Assembly (NCBI RefSeq): GCF_003286085.1
Contig: NW_020825324.1
Coordinates: forward strand, 930,001-994,000
Direction: 5' to 3'
DNA from: Drosophila persimilis
Lineage: Eukaryota; Arthropoda; Insecta; Diptera; Drosophilidae
DNA: 64,000 bases
A program made the translations under genes and the position numbers. Below, in pieces: positions 8,309-19,767 of this stretch (positions are counted from its first letter, which is position 1; the number at the start of each line of letters is the position of its first letter). The notes beneath the pieces are model-generated. The model worked only from the letters and a program-made list of their open reading frames with translations, did no database searches and was not told the DNA's origin.

Positions 8309-11300
8309 ATGGCCCCGGCACTAAGCAAACTGGCCAACAATCGGAGCGCCATTGTTGGTGTGGCAGGCATGACGGCAGCCGTGTGGATAATTGCCTACGC
8401 CAAGATGTCCAACAAAAAGAGGTGAGTCCCCCCGCTGAACCGTACGATCCATACCCATCCTCCCCACAACCAACCTAATCAAAATATCATCAGTACAATA
8501 ATAATCTCTTCGGCGTGTACGATCTCCTCGTACGGCTCGCATTAATACTTATACTATTATATTTTTTTTTTGATCAGCCAGCCCAAAACATTGAGGAAGG
8601 TCTCGGTCGGGATCTTTCAAAAATTTGGCTTGACATTGAATTTGATTTACGGTACGCGAGTATTTACGCTAAGCCTGCACTCTGCTCTGCCTCCAGCCTC
8701 CCCAGTAGTCCGGAGCTGAGACTCGAGTTTTTTTTTGCAATCTTTGCGGTTCTCTGGCGCTCTCTCTCTCTCTGCTTGTGTGTGGATCGTACGATGGCCG
8801 GTAGTGGGTCGTCTGTGTGGAACTTAAAACTGGTTTAGTGACTACCTTTGTGGCCATATTTGATGCATTTTATCTTCATCCATCTGCCTCTTCGATTTTC
8901 CTACCCACTAGCCTCAAGGACAGCTAGCCACGAGCAGCTGTTCCATTCCGTTCCGGCTGATCTTGTTCCCTCCCAAGATCTCAATGCAAGAGGAAGGGGT
9001 TCTGTGCCCCAGTTTAGGCTTTCACTCTGGCTGCCTGTTTTTTTTTTTTTCAAGTGCCGCTCTGCTGCACCTCTTACATGGCCTTCCTTTCTGATCCCAC
9101 TCTCCACTACTCTAAGTACATATCTCTAGAGAGCAAGAGAGAGATTAAAAGTTATCTCCATAAGATGGGGATCCGCAGTTTAAAGCTTTCTCTTCAATCA
9201 TTCGCTCTGAATTGCTAAAATTGATACTGATCCCCACTCAACCACAATGTATCTCTTAATCTCTATAAGAAAGGGCTCTTCACTGCTTCCTCATTTGAAG
9301 CTTTCACTCCACTGTCCCCACTTAAAGCCCTCAAGTTCCAGTCTGAACAGCCTGCATATGGAAAAACGATTTAAACAAGTGCTGCATCGATGGCCGGCAC
9401 AAGAGATCACTGTGCAAAGTCTCCCCCACTCTACAGTCCCACTTTTTACAGTCCAATTTTTGATATGCAGACGACGGCCACGTTTCGGGGTTCTCGTTTC
9501 AATGGACTTGGGGTTTCGGGGGCGCTAATCTTATCTGCTGGCCAGACGACTAGACGAGTCCATATTAACCAATGCTTCAGCTATCGCTCGTGGTGCGCCT
9601 GTACATGATTAGACTGATTGCCTGTTACCACCCCCATTGCGGGGATCGGTGGGCTCCATGCGATACGGGAAAACCAGCATTATTCGATCTATTTCTGGTC
9701 TAATTTAATTGAATTCCAAATGCTGGTTCTATTTGCATGACCAAAGCAATTAATTAGAGACTGAGAGAGAGGGAGAGATTGTGGATTGTGTGTATGTGTG
9801 TTTGTGGGATTTGTGGGGAATGCGGACCACTCGATAATTGTCTCGATAATGGTCTCGATAGCATCGAGCAATCGACTTGTTGTTTGCTCTTTCCACACTT
9901 TCTGTGCACTTTGGAAAGCAATAAAAAACATTTAATGGTCTGGCCGCCGTTGCCCGCTGCCGCCCGTTGTGGAATGGCCGGTAAATTTATGCGACATGTT
10001 GCATATATTCGCGCCCTACGCCTGATCTGTTGTGGCATATCAGTTCTGCTGATGCCATTAGTGTGATGATGCGTGTGAGTGAGAAGCTGGAAGACTCAAA
10101 TGACACAGCAGGGTGTGCATCGGGTAAAGACGAAAGTCTACTCCTACCCGCGCGCACACTCGAAATGCAAATGCAAATCTAGACGACCCCGAGCCGCAAG
10201 TCCAACAACTTTGACTTCCAGCAGCAGCAGCCCCTGCAATGCAATTAAACACGTAGCCAGCCATTGTGCTGCTGTATGAGTGGTATGGAGTGGGGGTGAA
10301 AGCGTATTTGGAGTTGGCCAACAATTGCATCATCCATATGGACACATGGAGGACAGGTGCCACAAGTGTCACAATTTAATGGCATCCCGAGTATCAAACA
10401 TAAACATTACGAGACACGAGTGCGGCACGAGTACCCGGTAGCACCTTAATGACTGGAGATAGAGAGAGAAAGAGAGGCTTCCTGAAACCTACCAAGGGGC
10501 CGGGGCCGGGGCCGGTGCTGGGACCGGGACCGGTCTCCACTTATAGAAATGAGACATTGTACGATTCTGGTTTCGTTTTGTGTAGGTTTTTTTTGTTTTG
10601 CGGGTTCCCTTTTGCTATTCCAACGGCGAGTATTTGACCGACCCGCAGACAGACATACAGACAGACCGGCCAGAATAAATGCTAATTTGTGTTGTAGTTG
10701 TAGCGGCCGCGTCGTCATATTCCACAGGTAGACACACGGACAAGAGAGCGCACTTCTCTTCTCACTTCTTCAGGTGTGCGAGTGCGAGTGCTTGTGTGTG
10801 TGTGTGGGTTTGGGTAACTGTTGCGTAACATTGGCAAAAGACGTTTACGTTTATTTCGGGCCACAGCCTGAACGGTAAACGGCGAACGGTAAAATAGTTT
10901 TTGCTTGTTGCTTATTTTTCTTCATTGCCATTAATAACTGTTTGCCTGATAATATTTTAGTTATATTATGCTTCAATTAGTGCCCAAACATTGGGCACCG
11001 GCGTTCGGGGGTTAACACTGCTCTTTGTGTGGCCTGGTCTGGTCTGGGGCCCTGGTCCTCTCTCGTCTCCTCTGTTTGGCTGCCTTTCGCTCCCTGTTGG
11101 CAACAGTTGGTCGTCGCCCCGTCTCTCTCTATGTAATGTAAATCTTATTCTGATGCTGTAAATTTCCACATCCAATGTCGCAGTTTGTGTTTCGTGTAAT
11201 TGCAAGCCAAACTAATTTTGCGCGTGAAATTAAGTCCCAATTGGAATGCTGATTTACGGGGGATGCATTTACAAAGCCGCCAGACGGAAAAGCCAACGGA

Positions 11301-14300
11301 CAGACACCTGCAGTAGCCAACCGGATTGCAGTAACTTCTGGAAGATCGATAGATCGATCGAAGAAAGTGCTCTCTCTTAGATATGTACATACATTCGTGC
11401 ACACATATGAGTGTATGTTCCATAACGGGAATGGGTTTGTTTTCTTGGCACATGTTCATCGGAAGGGAGCGGGCGAGAGAGAGAGAGAGAGAGAGAGATG
11501 CAAACAGGAATGGGTGTATGTATGTATGGCTTGCACATACATCTGTATTCGTTTGGAAAATGTTTATCAGTACGATAAGAGAGAGCGAAACGGGCGATCA
11601 GATACGCAAGGGGCTAGGCTAGGCCAAAAAGAAGTGAAACATTTGAACTTTGCTCCCCTCCTCGCGAAATCAGGTCGGCCCCTGAGTCAGCAGGCCCGCA
11701 AACTCTGTTGCTCCTCTTCCTCTCTCTGCTGTGTTCATCTCGTGTTTGGGTTCAATGTGCCGCCAGCCAATCGATCGCCGGTGGGCGATAAGCAGTAGCG
11801 AGAAGACAGTTTCGATCCACCGAAAGATAGAGATGGGAGGTGGGAGAGATGGCAGATGAGAGGTGGTGTTGTGTTGGGTGATTAAGAGCACGAGGGAAAG
11901 ATGGAGACTCACCGGGCTCGGACTCGCGATCGAGCGACCTATGGACCCAAACGCATGTTGCACGAGCGGACGCGCGTCCGCGCAGGCGGGGAAACGAAAC
12001 GAGTTTAATACACGGATTTCCAAATAAGGAAACGCGGAACGATAAATACAGACAATACAAGAGCATTACGAATAAATTAGAGAGCCGCCGCTGCCGGCCC
12101 ATGGCGTTTGGAATTCAAGAAATGCCCAAGTCATCGCGACTCATCATCTTTTGTGCGACGGCTGCGCCCGACACCTAGAGCATAGAGAGGCATGATAACA
12201 CGAGCTTTGTACTTTGACTTGCCCCAGCCCCGGCCCCGGCCCCAGTCCCAGAGCCCCGAAGCTGCAATCCCCGATCCGCAGCAGATAACGATGTCTGTTG
12301 CACTCCCACCTGTCTGACCTTTGGCCACTCATCCCCTACATTTCACTCTTCCCATATTCACATGCCAACTTGAACCGCCTTTGTCCTTTGCAGAAAATCC
12401 AGCTATGAGGACAAGATTCAGTACACAATTGCAGAAAAGAAGGATAAGAAGGCGAACAAGGCCCATGTCAATTCAGTATTCTTCAAACAGCTGCGAAAGC
12501 TGCTCCGTAAGTGACTCAAATGATGCCCATGACGGCCATGACCCTCGCGTGCATGCTAATGCTCTGCATCTTTGTTATTTTCCAGCCATACTCATTCCTG
12601 GATTCTGGAGCGTGGAGACGGGACTACTGTTCCTGGTGGCCGCCGCACTGATTGGCCGTTCGGTGAGCGATATCTGGATGATCCAGAACGCGACGGTTGT
12701 GGAGAGCACCATCATACATATGAATAAAACCAAATTCAAGGCGGCACTGCTCAAATATCTAACAGCCCTGCCAGCGGTAAGGCATCACAGTTCTGTCTAG
12801 AACTTTGGGAAGTTCCTAATTGCCGATCCCCCCCCTCCAATTGCAGATCTCTGTGGTAACCAATGTCCTAAAGTGGAGCCTGGGCGAGCTGAAGCTCCGC
12901 TTTCGCACAAATCTGACGCATCATCTGTACAATCAATACCTAAAGTGAGTTAAGGACTGGATCTGGAAATCTGTACAGACATTTTTATCTGATTTCTCCT
13001 CTTCTCCAGCGGCTACACGTACTACAAAATGTCGAATCTGGACAATAGAATAGCAAACGCCGACCAGCTGCTGACCACGGACATTGACAAGTTCTGTGAA
13101 AGCGCGACGGATCTGTACTCGAACATTAGCAAGCCCGTGCTGGATATTTTCATCTACGTGTACCGCCTGACGGTGAACCTGGGCGGCAAGACGCCGTCGA
13201 TACTGATGCTGTATCTGCTGATCGCTGGCGTGTTTCTAACACGTCTGCGCCGTCCCACCGGACGCCTGACGGTCGAGGAGCAGAAGCTGGAGGGAGAGTT
13301 CCGGTATGTGAACAGCAGGCTGATCACCAACTCGGAGGAGGTGGCCTTCTATCAGGGCAATGTGCGCGAGAAGCTCACCCTGCTGGCCAGCTACTCCAAG
13401 CTGCGTGCGCACCTGAGCAAATTCCTCGAATTCCGCGTCAGCATGGGCATCATCGACAACATTATTGGCAAATGTATGTCCACACACACACACACAAGCA
13501 GTATACTGCTAAGCGACTAACCACTGTATCTCTTTGCAGACTTTGCCTCCATCGTTGGCTTCTACGCGGTATCCATACCCTTCTTCACCGACAATCATCC
13601 CCTGCTTTCTGGGGAGCAGAGCGGGCAGCGTCTGCAGGCGTACTACACCTACGGCCGGATGCTGGTTAAGCTGGCGGAGGCTATTGGTCGTCTGGTGTTG
13701 GCCGGACGGGAAATGTCACGCCTTGCGGGCTTCACCGCCCGCATGACCGAACTGATCAAGGTGCTGGGTGATCTCAACAAGGGCACCTATGAGCGAACCA
13801 TGGTCAATGGCAACAACATCAACCTCACCCAGAACGCCAGCGGATCTGCGGCGAATAGCTTCGGGCCAAATAAGGGGATCATGTGCTTCGAGGACAACAT
13901 CATCCGGTTCGAGCAGGTGCCTCTGGTCACGCCCAATGGCGATGTGCTGCTCAATGAGCTGACCTTTGAGGTCAAGTAAGTGGCTGCACTGGTACAGGCC
14001 CTTTCGGCCTCTAGTTCATGGCAAATCATTACCTGTTCTGTATTCTCTCGCAGATCTGGCACCAATGTTCTGGTTTGCGGACCCAATGGCTGCGGCAAGT
14101 CCTCGCTGTTCCGCATCCTTGGCGAGCTGTGGCCCACGTGGGGCGGCAAGGTGACAAAGCCATCAAGGGGCAAGCTCTTCTACATACCTCAGAGGCCCTA
14201 CATGACGTTGGGCACATTGCGCGATCAGGTACGCGATTACAATGGCTTACAATGGCAAAAGCCAAAAGGGGGGGAGGTTGACACTCGTTCACACACTGTT

Positions 14301-14729
14301 CTCTATTACCTGTAGATCATCTATCCGCACACGCGCGAGGATATGCGACGAGTGGGTCAGTCGGACGAGGATCTCATGCACTATTTGGACACTGTTCAGC
14401 TGACGTATCTGGAGCAGCGGGAGAATGGGCTGGATGCCATCGAGGACTGGATCGATGTGCTGTCGGGCGGTGAGAAGCAGCGCGTGGCCATGGCCCGACT
14501 CTTCTACCATCGGCCGCAGTTTGCCATTCTCGATGAGTGCACCAGCGCCGTGTCCGTGGATGTTGAGGGCAAGATGTACAGCTATTGCCGGGAGGTGGGC
14601 ATCACGCTCTTCACTGTCTCGCATCGTAAATCGCTTTGGGTCCATCACGACTACTATCTGCAGTTCGATGGACGGGGCAGCTACGAGTTTGAGGCGATCG
14701 ACCAGGACAAGGAGCATTTTGGCTCCTAA
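8309..14729 (+). CDS. Pmp70: Peroxisomal ABC half-transporter PMP70 (ABCD3)
   Basis: This encodes a 667-residue half-transporter (human ABCD3 has 659) that imports long or branched fatty acyl-CoAs into peroxisomes as a dimer. Eight exons join in frame: 8309-8421, 12394-12506, 12586-12776, 12847-12944, 13010-13473, 13540-13975, 14054-14228, 14316-14729. The N-terminal membrane domain includes the family motif DIWMIQN, a clear membrane helix at about 235-248, and the ABCD EAA-like motif (about 272-288, [10 protein letters not shown]). The nucleotide-binding domain has Walker [10 protein letters not shown] (481-489), signature LSGGE (579-583), Walker B with ILDE (601-604) and the H-loop H633 (TVSHRKSLW). 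The C-terminus FGS matches the family. An AATAAA lies at 15078. The gene is convergent with the CIP2A homologue. ABCD1/2 paralogues are less likely because the C-terminal half matches ABCD3 closely. Confidence 0.95.
8422..12393 (+). other. First intron of Pmp70 (3.97 kb)
   Basis: This is bounded by AG/GTGAGT and TTTGCAG and is by far the longest intron of the gene. It holds GA repeats (11475-11498), two GGGGCC-type tracts on opposite strands (10496-10513 and 12227-12243), TG repeats near 10795 and several ATCGAT-containing stretches (about 11347 and 11770). No nested gene is supportable. Confidence 0.85.
11475..11498. repeat. (GA)12 in Pmp70 intron 1
   Basis: A perfect GA run of 24 bases. 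Confidence 0.9.
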
Positions 14730-15520
14730 TGAGCTAATCTTCCACATTCATCCCGCTTCCATTTTTTCAATGCCCAATGATCGAGAGCAGGCAGCAGTGT
14801 GCGATTCTCCAAAACCCACGTGCAATTCCCGCTCCATTTTAGGCTGTAACTTTTTTTGGTGCTGGCAAATCCTTGCTCCTACTCCGCCTCCACCTCTTGG
14901 CTCTGTGTCTACCTCTACCTTTACCATTTCTTGCTTCGTTTTGTGATGTGTGTGATTTTTATTTGTTTGTTTTGTTTACTCGCTTATTCTATTCCATAGC
15001 TTAATTCTGGGCTTAGTCGGCTTTTAGTTGTATTTTCGACAACAGAGTTTTGGTGATTAGAGATTTAAGCGTAAAGTAATAAACCCCCCTACCCCAAAAG
15101 ATGACGATCGCGAGAGTCCATATAGCAAAACACATTTTAGTAAATTTATACGACTAATATACACAATACAAATACATATATATATATATATATATAGTAC
15201 AAACTATATATCGATTTCGCACACAAATACAAATGTTCAGTCCCCCTAGTAAATTGTAAATTACACATTCGATTATCCCATTGTATCCTTTTGCTTTTAT
15301 GCTTTTGTATTTATCGGTATAAATTGGAGTTGTTTTTTTTTTAAATTAATCTTTTTGCAAAGAACACACGGGCTGTGCGTGTCAGTGCGAAAAAATGCAG
15401 TGAAGTGTATATAAATATATAAAATAATAAAAAAATACGAGTGTAAATTAGATTGCTTACTTAGGGCGACACTCGACACTAAGCTAAGATGTCCAATATC
15501 GAATGTACGGAGCGGAAGGA
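14730..15520. other. Convergent 3' flanks of Pmp70 and the CIP2A gene
   Basis: The 3'UTR of Pmp70 probably ends near AATAAA at 15078-15083. To the right lies AT-rich sequence with a TA dinucleotide run (about 15175-15198) and the unclear 3'UTR of the minus-strand gene. Nothing else is visible. Confidence 0.6.
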
Positions 15521-18415
15521 TCAATTCTTTCGCTTGGGCTTTTTGCTTTCCATCAGACTCATGATGGTCTTGCGCATGTCCTCAGTTTCCTTGAGCTCCG
15601 TCTCCAGATGCTCGATCTGCTCCTTCTTCTCCTGCAGCTGCGTTTCCAGCACGGAGACCAGATCCTCACACTTTTTGCGACCCTCGCGCTGCTCCTCGAG
15701 GCTCTTGTGCGTTTTGGCCAGCTCACGATCACGCTCCTCAATGCTGCGCACCTTCTCCTTGATGTCCTGCTCATAAGCCAACACGGATTTCTTCAGTTTA
15801 TCGATGCGTGAAATCTACAAAACAAATGATACGATTTCAATACTGGTTATTTGGAATGCTGCTGCTCGGTCTTACGCTGTCCTTGCTGAGGGCCTCCAAT
15901 TTAATGAGCTCGTCGCTTTTTGAGCTCAGATTTGTTTTCAGATCTTCGCAATCCTTTCGGAGGCTGGCCACCTCCGATTTCTTAACGGCCAGGCGGCGCT
16001 CGCTGGCCTTCAAATGATCCTCGTTCTCGGATAGTTGCTTCAGCAAGTTGCTCATGTTGCTCTTCAGCTTGTGAGTCTGCTGTTTGAGATCCTTGCACTG
16101 GGTTTGCAGTCTAAAATAAGAGGGTAAATAAATCATAAGATCCTAATAGTCCTAAGTCCTAATTTGTGATTGCCACTTACCGCTCCTGGCTGATGAGCAG
16201 CTCAAAGTTCTTGGTTTGAAACTGTTCCAGTTCAGCGTTCTGGACATTGGCCAGCTGTGTACTGCCAATCAATTGGTTGTTGGCCTGCTCCAGTCGCTGT
16301 TGCACTTTCAGCATGCTACTGTTGAGGCTGTCTATGCGATGGTTGTACAGCTCGATCACCTGAGAGACGGGCGCCGACTGCAGTTCATTGCGCCTGACAA
16401 TGCCGCTTATGTTCTCCAACAGTGCCTCGATGCGCTGCGATAGCTCCTTGTTGGTGAAGGTGCGATGGCACTTGAGGATTGTGTTGAGATTATACCACTG
16501 CTTGGGTGCTTCACTGCCGCAGCCGGCGGGCGGAGCGACCGACGAGCAACTGAGACGTCCACTGTTGATGCTTGCCACATGCTTTGGAAGAGCCGACGGC
16601 AAGCAATAAGCGATATGGATAGACTAGAAAAGAATGATTGTAGTGATGCTCACCTTGGCCACGGCTGCCTTGGGGAAGCGCTCGAATCGGGCAATCTGTA
16701 GAACGGCCTCCACCAGCTGCTCATTGCCGCTGTCCATGCCCCGGGCCAGGGCATACTGCAGTTGCGGCTGCTCCAGCAGGGAGCAGCACTTTTCGAAGTA
16801 CGCCTTCTTGGCAATGTTGGCAAAATTTATGAGCAGCAGCAGACAGAAGATCGCCTTCTCTACCTCGGCCTGTCCCAGCGATTGGCCGCTCAGGCATTGT
16901 GGTGTCAGGGACAGCGGAGCGGCCAGAATTTTGTCAAAGTACGACTCGGATATTTTCGATAGTACCAATTTTTCAGTCTTGGACTCGCGCAGCAGATCCA
17001 GCAGCAGCCGCAGAATGGCCACGACTTGAGCGGGCTTCGTTTCGGGCCGCTCGGCACTAGCCACTAAGCTGACTATATTGGTGGGGTCGCGGGCTATCAG
17101 ATGGGCCACAACGGCACCCTTGCCCCGACGCAGCAGAGTTGAGACAAGCTCAATGGCCGCCACGCCGCACAAATCGGAGGCCAGCCATTCGCCGATCAAC
17201 TCGTACAGACGCGGTGTGATGGCGTCCAGGCTGATGATACTGCTCTGCTCCTCGGAGAGATCTAGAATGTAGCTGATGAGGCGAAAGACCAGATGAAGGC
17301 AGATCTGTTGATGCTTTCGCGTATCCTCGTGAGAGTCGTCCATGGCGCAGCTCGAACTGATTTGCTGAAACGTTTAGCGAGCGACAGAGCATGATAATGA
17401 ACGACAATGGATCTATGATATGCTTATTGCTTACATCCAAGAGCTTTTCCACATCCTCGCAGTAGTGGCTGTGGGAGAGCATGGCCTGATGGAGGCCCGC
17501 ATGATCCTTGGAGTCCAACATGTAGTCCACAATGTGCCGCAACTGGGCTACATTCCAGTTCTTGAGGCAATCCTCGATACCCGCAAAGCATGTGCGCAGG
17601 AAGGTGTGCAGCTCGCGCTGCTCAAACGCGTGCACATCTTCGGAGAGGATGATGAGCATTTTGTAGGCGAGCAGGCCGTAGTTTATGATCCGTTTGCAGA
17701 AGCTGGATATGTTCACGCTGCGCAGGAAGAGGAACAGCACCACGAAATTTTTATAGCACAGATTCACCAGTATCGAAAGGGCCAGCAGGGCGTGCGGTGG
17801 CGGTTGCGCGTCGTCAGTGTCGCCCTCCACATTGTGGACAATGTCTACCAGGTGCTCGAGCAGGACTGGCAGATACGGCTCCTCCCAGGCGATGTGTATG
17901 CCATAGGTTAGGTCCTGCAACAGGACCAGCAGACGATATACCCGCTCCTCGCGCTCAGTTTTCTTCAAAAGAAAACTCAACATCGGCACAAAGCAGTACT
18001 TCTCGATAATGGCCCCACGCGCCTCTAAATTCCGGCTGCAGTGCTGAACCAGCGCTACGCATGCCCACAGCACCTCGCACTCCCCGTCCAGCGCACTCAT
18101 CAGCGCGTGCAGATCCATAAAAAACCTAGCCAGCTCCAGATTTCCGGGAGTCGGTGCATAATAGTGCGAATGCACTTTCGTTCCCAGCAGCGCGATGCTG
18201 CGGTGGAGATACACTAGCGACTCCTCGGACTTTAGCTGGTTGTAGTTGTCTACCTGGCTGCTGAATTCTCGCATATACCCAATGGCCTCCGCCACTCCTG
18301 CGTCCTGGTGGGCCAGCGATGAGTGCTGCTGCTGCGGCGACTCGTTGTTGTTGTTGTTGATGGTGCTGCTGCCATTATTGTTAGTGACAACTGTGGGATT
18401 CCTAAGCGAAGACAT
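15521..18415 (-). CDS. CIP2A homologue (armadillo-like plus coiled coil)
   Basis: Five exons join in frame: 18415-17435, 17364-16654, 16623-16181, 16110-15876, 15814-15521. All introns are short GT-AG. The product has 887 residues (human CIP2A has 905). A low-complexity Asn/Gln start (about 1-38) leads to a helical armadillo-like part (to about 564, exons 1-2) and then a long coiled coil (exons 3-5) ending in KKPKRKN. Compared from memory with human CIP2A, matches fall in the same order: 'NYNQLKSEES', the 'LLQDLTY' region, 'LSILVNLCYKN' and the C-terminal 'MRKTIMSLMES' region. In vertebrates CIP2A restrains PP2A-B56 and, with TOPBP1, tethers broken chromosomes in mitosis. The same role here is inference. 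By gene order it should correspond to the D. melanogaster gene between Pmp70 (CG12703) and zld (CG12701). Its promoter is separated from the ATG by a hAT element. Confidence 0.8.
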
Positions 18416-18494
18416 TTATTTATCTTTCAAAATTTTCCACTTTATCACAACAAAAAAATTCGTTTATTTCGAAAGTGTGTGATTTCGCGCTAGT

Positions 18495-18502
18495 ACTTGT
18501 AT
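18495..18502. repeat. Left 8 bp target-site duplication (ACTTGTAT)
   Basis: The same eight bases follow the element at 19590-19597. Eight-base duplications mark hAT insertions. Confidence 0.9.
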
Positions 18503-19589
18503 TAGTGATGTAAAAATACATCGATGCATCGAGCATCGATGTTTTTCTGCCGATGTTTACTGATGTTTTCCGATGTTTTTGCTGCTACCGATGTTGAGTG
18601 ATGCATCGATGTTTTGCAAAACATCGGTACTTTAATTTCATATCATTGCATATCATTGTCTTCTGTAAGCAGAAACACAGCAATGCTAAAGTAAGTAAAC
18701 ATATTTGACTTAAAATGAATCAAATTTACTATAGATGGTATACATTTTTTTAAATACGAAACTGCGAACGCCGTTAACATCATTCGAAGGCAACCCGTTG
18801 TGTGTTTGGGAAGGTATGAAGAGTACTGTTCAGTCACAGACATATACCTTATTAATATTACAGAATATACAGTACAATCTCATACACAAATACTCATAAA
18901 TACAATTGTCCATGTCACTTCATGTCAATGAATATGACGACACGAAAATTACATTAGCAACTAAGAATAGACAATTGCACTTGTAAACTCGAACCCACCA
19001 AAAAGGATGAAGCAATAAACTATTTACTTTATTGCTGCCAAGTACCTAAGTAAATGCACTGAAATGTACCACCCGCACAGAGTAAGTGCACCCTATCTAA
19101 ATATCTAATACACTCACATGGAGCCTGTGCGTTCCTTCCCATACAATAAGAGCACCACTGCTAGCTATATAAGGAGATCCATTTGTTCAATAAAACTCAG
19201 TATCAGAAACAGTACCACAACTGCCTGTCACTAATTTTCCCATCGCAATCATCAGAGGCTGTCGCCGTGTCTTCAGATCCTGATTTCGCGCACCGTAGGA
19301 TACCCACTCCGCAGTCCAACTGGTTCAACTTCTAGTTGCGACGACCAAACTGTAAACGGTTTATGTACCGTATACAACCCAGCTTCCAACAACACAATTT
19401 TTAAGTTTTATATAATATAATATAATATAATATAATATAATATAACATAATAATAACGCAATAATAATAATATAATCAAATGGGAAAGTTTTGAAACATC
19501 CAATATCGATGTTTGATTTTGACAACATCGATGTACATCGACATCGATGGACATCGACATCGATGTTTTCATTCAAGCTTACATCACTA
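18503..19589. mobile_element. Non-autonomous hAT-type transposon
   Basis: The ends are perfect 11-base inverted repeats, TAGTGATGTAA (18503-18513) and TTACATCACTA (19579-19589). The first five bases, TAGTG, fit the hAT consensus YARNG, and the element is flanked by an exact 8-base duplication. Both subterminal regions are packed with ACATCGATG/CGATGTTT motifs, as expected of transposase-binding repeats. There is no transposase ORF. It contains a (TATAA)7 run at 19411-19445 and an inside part (about 18800-19375) that looks LTR-like. It sits 87 bases upstream of the CIP2A ATG, between it and the Motif 1/6 promoter. Confidence 0.88.
19411..19445. repeat. (TATAA)7 pentanucleotide run inside the hAT element
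   Basis: Seven near-perfect TATAA units lie just inside the right subterminal region of the transposon. Confidence 0.85.
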
Positions 19590-19597
19590 ACTTGTAT
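19590..19597. repeat. Right 8 bp target-site duplication (ACTTGTAT)
   Basis: It is identical to 18495-18502. Confidence 0.9.
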
Positions 19598-19603
19598 CAC
19601 AAT

Positions 19604-19683
19604 TAGTGTGACTGACCCTCAGAAATATACCGAAACTACGTCACATATTTCAAAATATAAATAGTCAGTATAAATATACTGAC
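19604..19683 (-). promoter_or_regulatory. Motif 1 / Motif 6 promoter of the CIP2A homologue
   Basis: On the minus strand, GTCAGTATATTT (Motif 6, 19683-19672) and TTCGGTATATTT (Motif 6, 19634-19623) precede CAGTCACACTA (19614-19604), which fits Motif 1 with one mismatch. Removing the hAT element would place Motif 1 about 95 bases from the ATG, the normal spacing. The transposon adds about 1.1 kb. Confidence 0.7.
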
Positions 19684-19767
19684 GAATTCAAGTTATATTT
19701 TACATATTCCTCATTTTTGATATTCCGTGGAATATTACTAGCTAGATAGAAAATTTTGCCATGCCCA

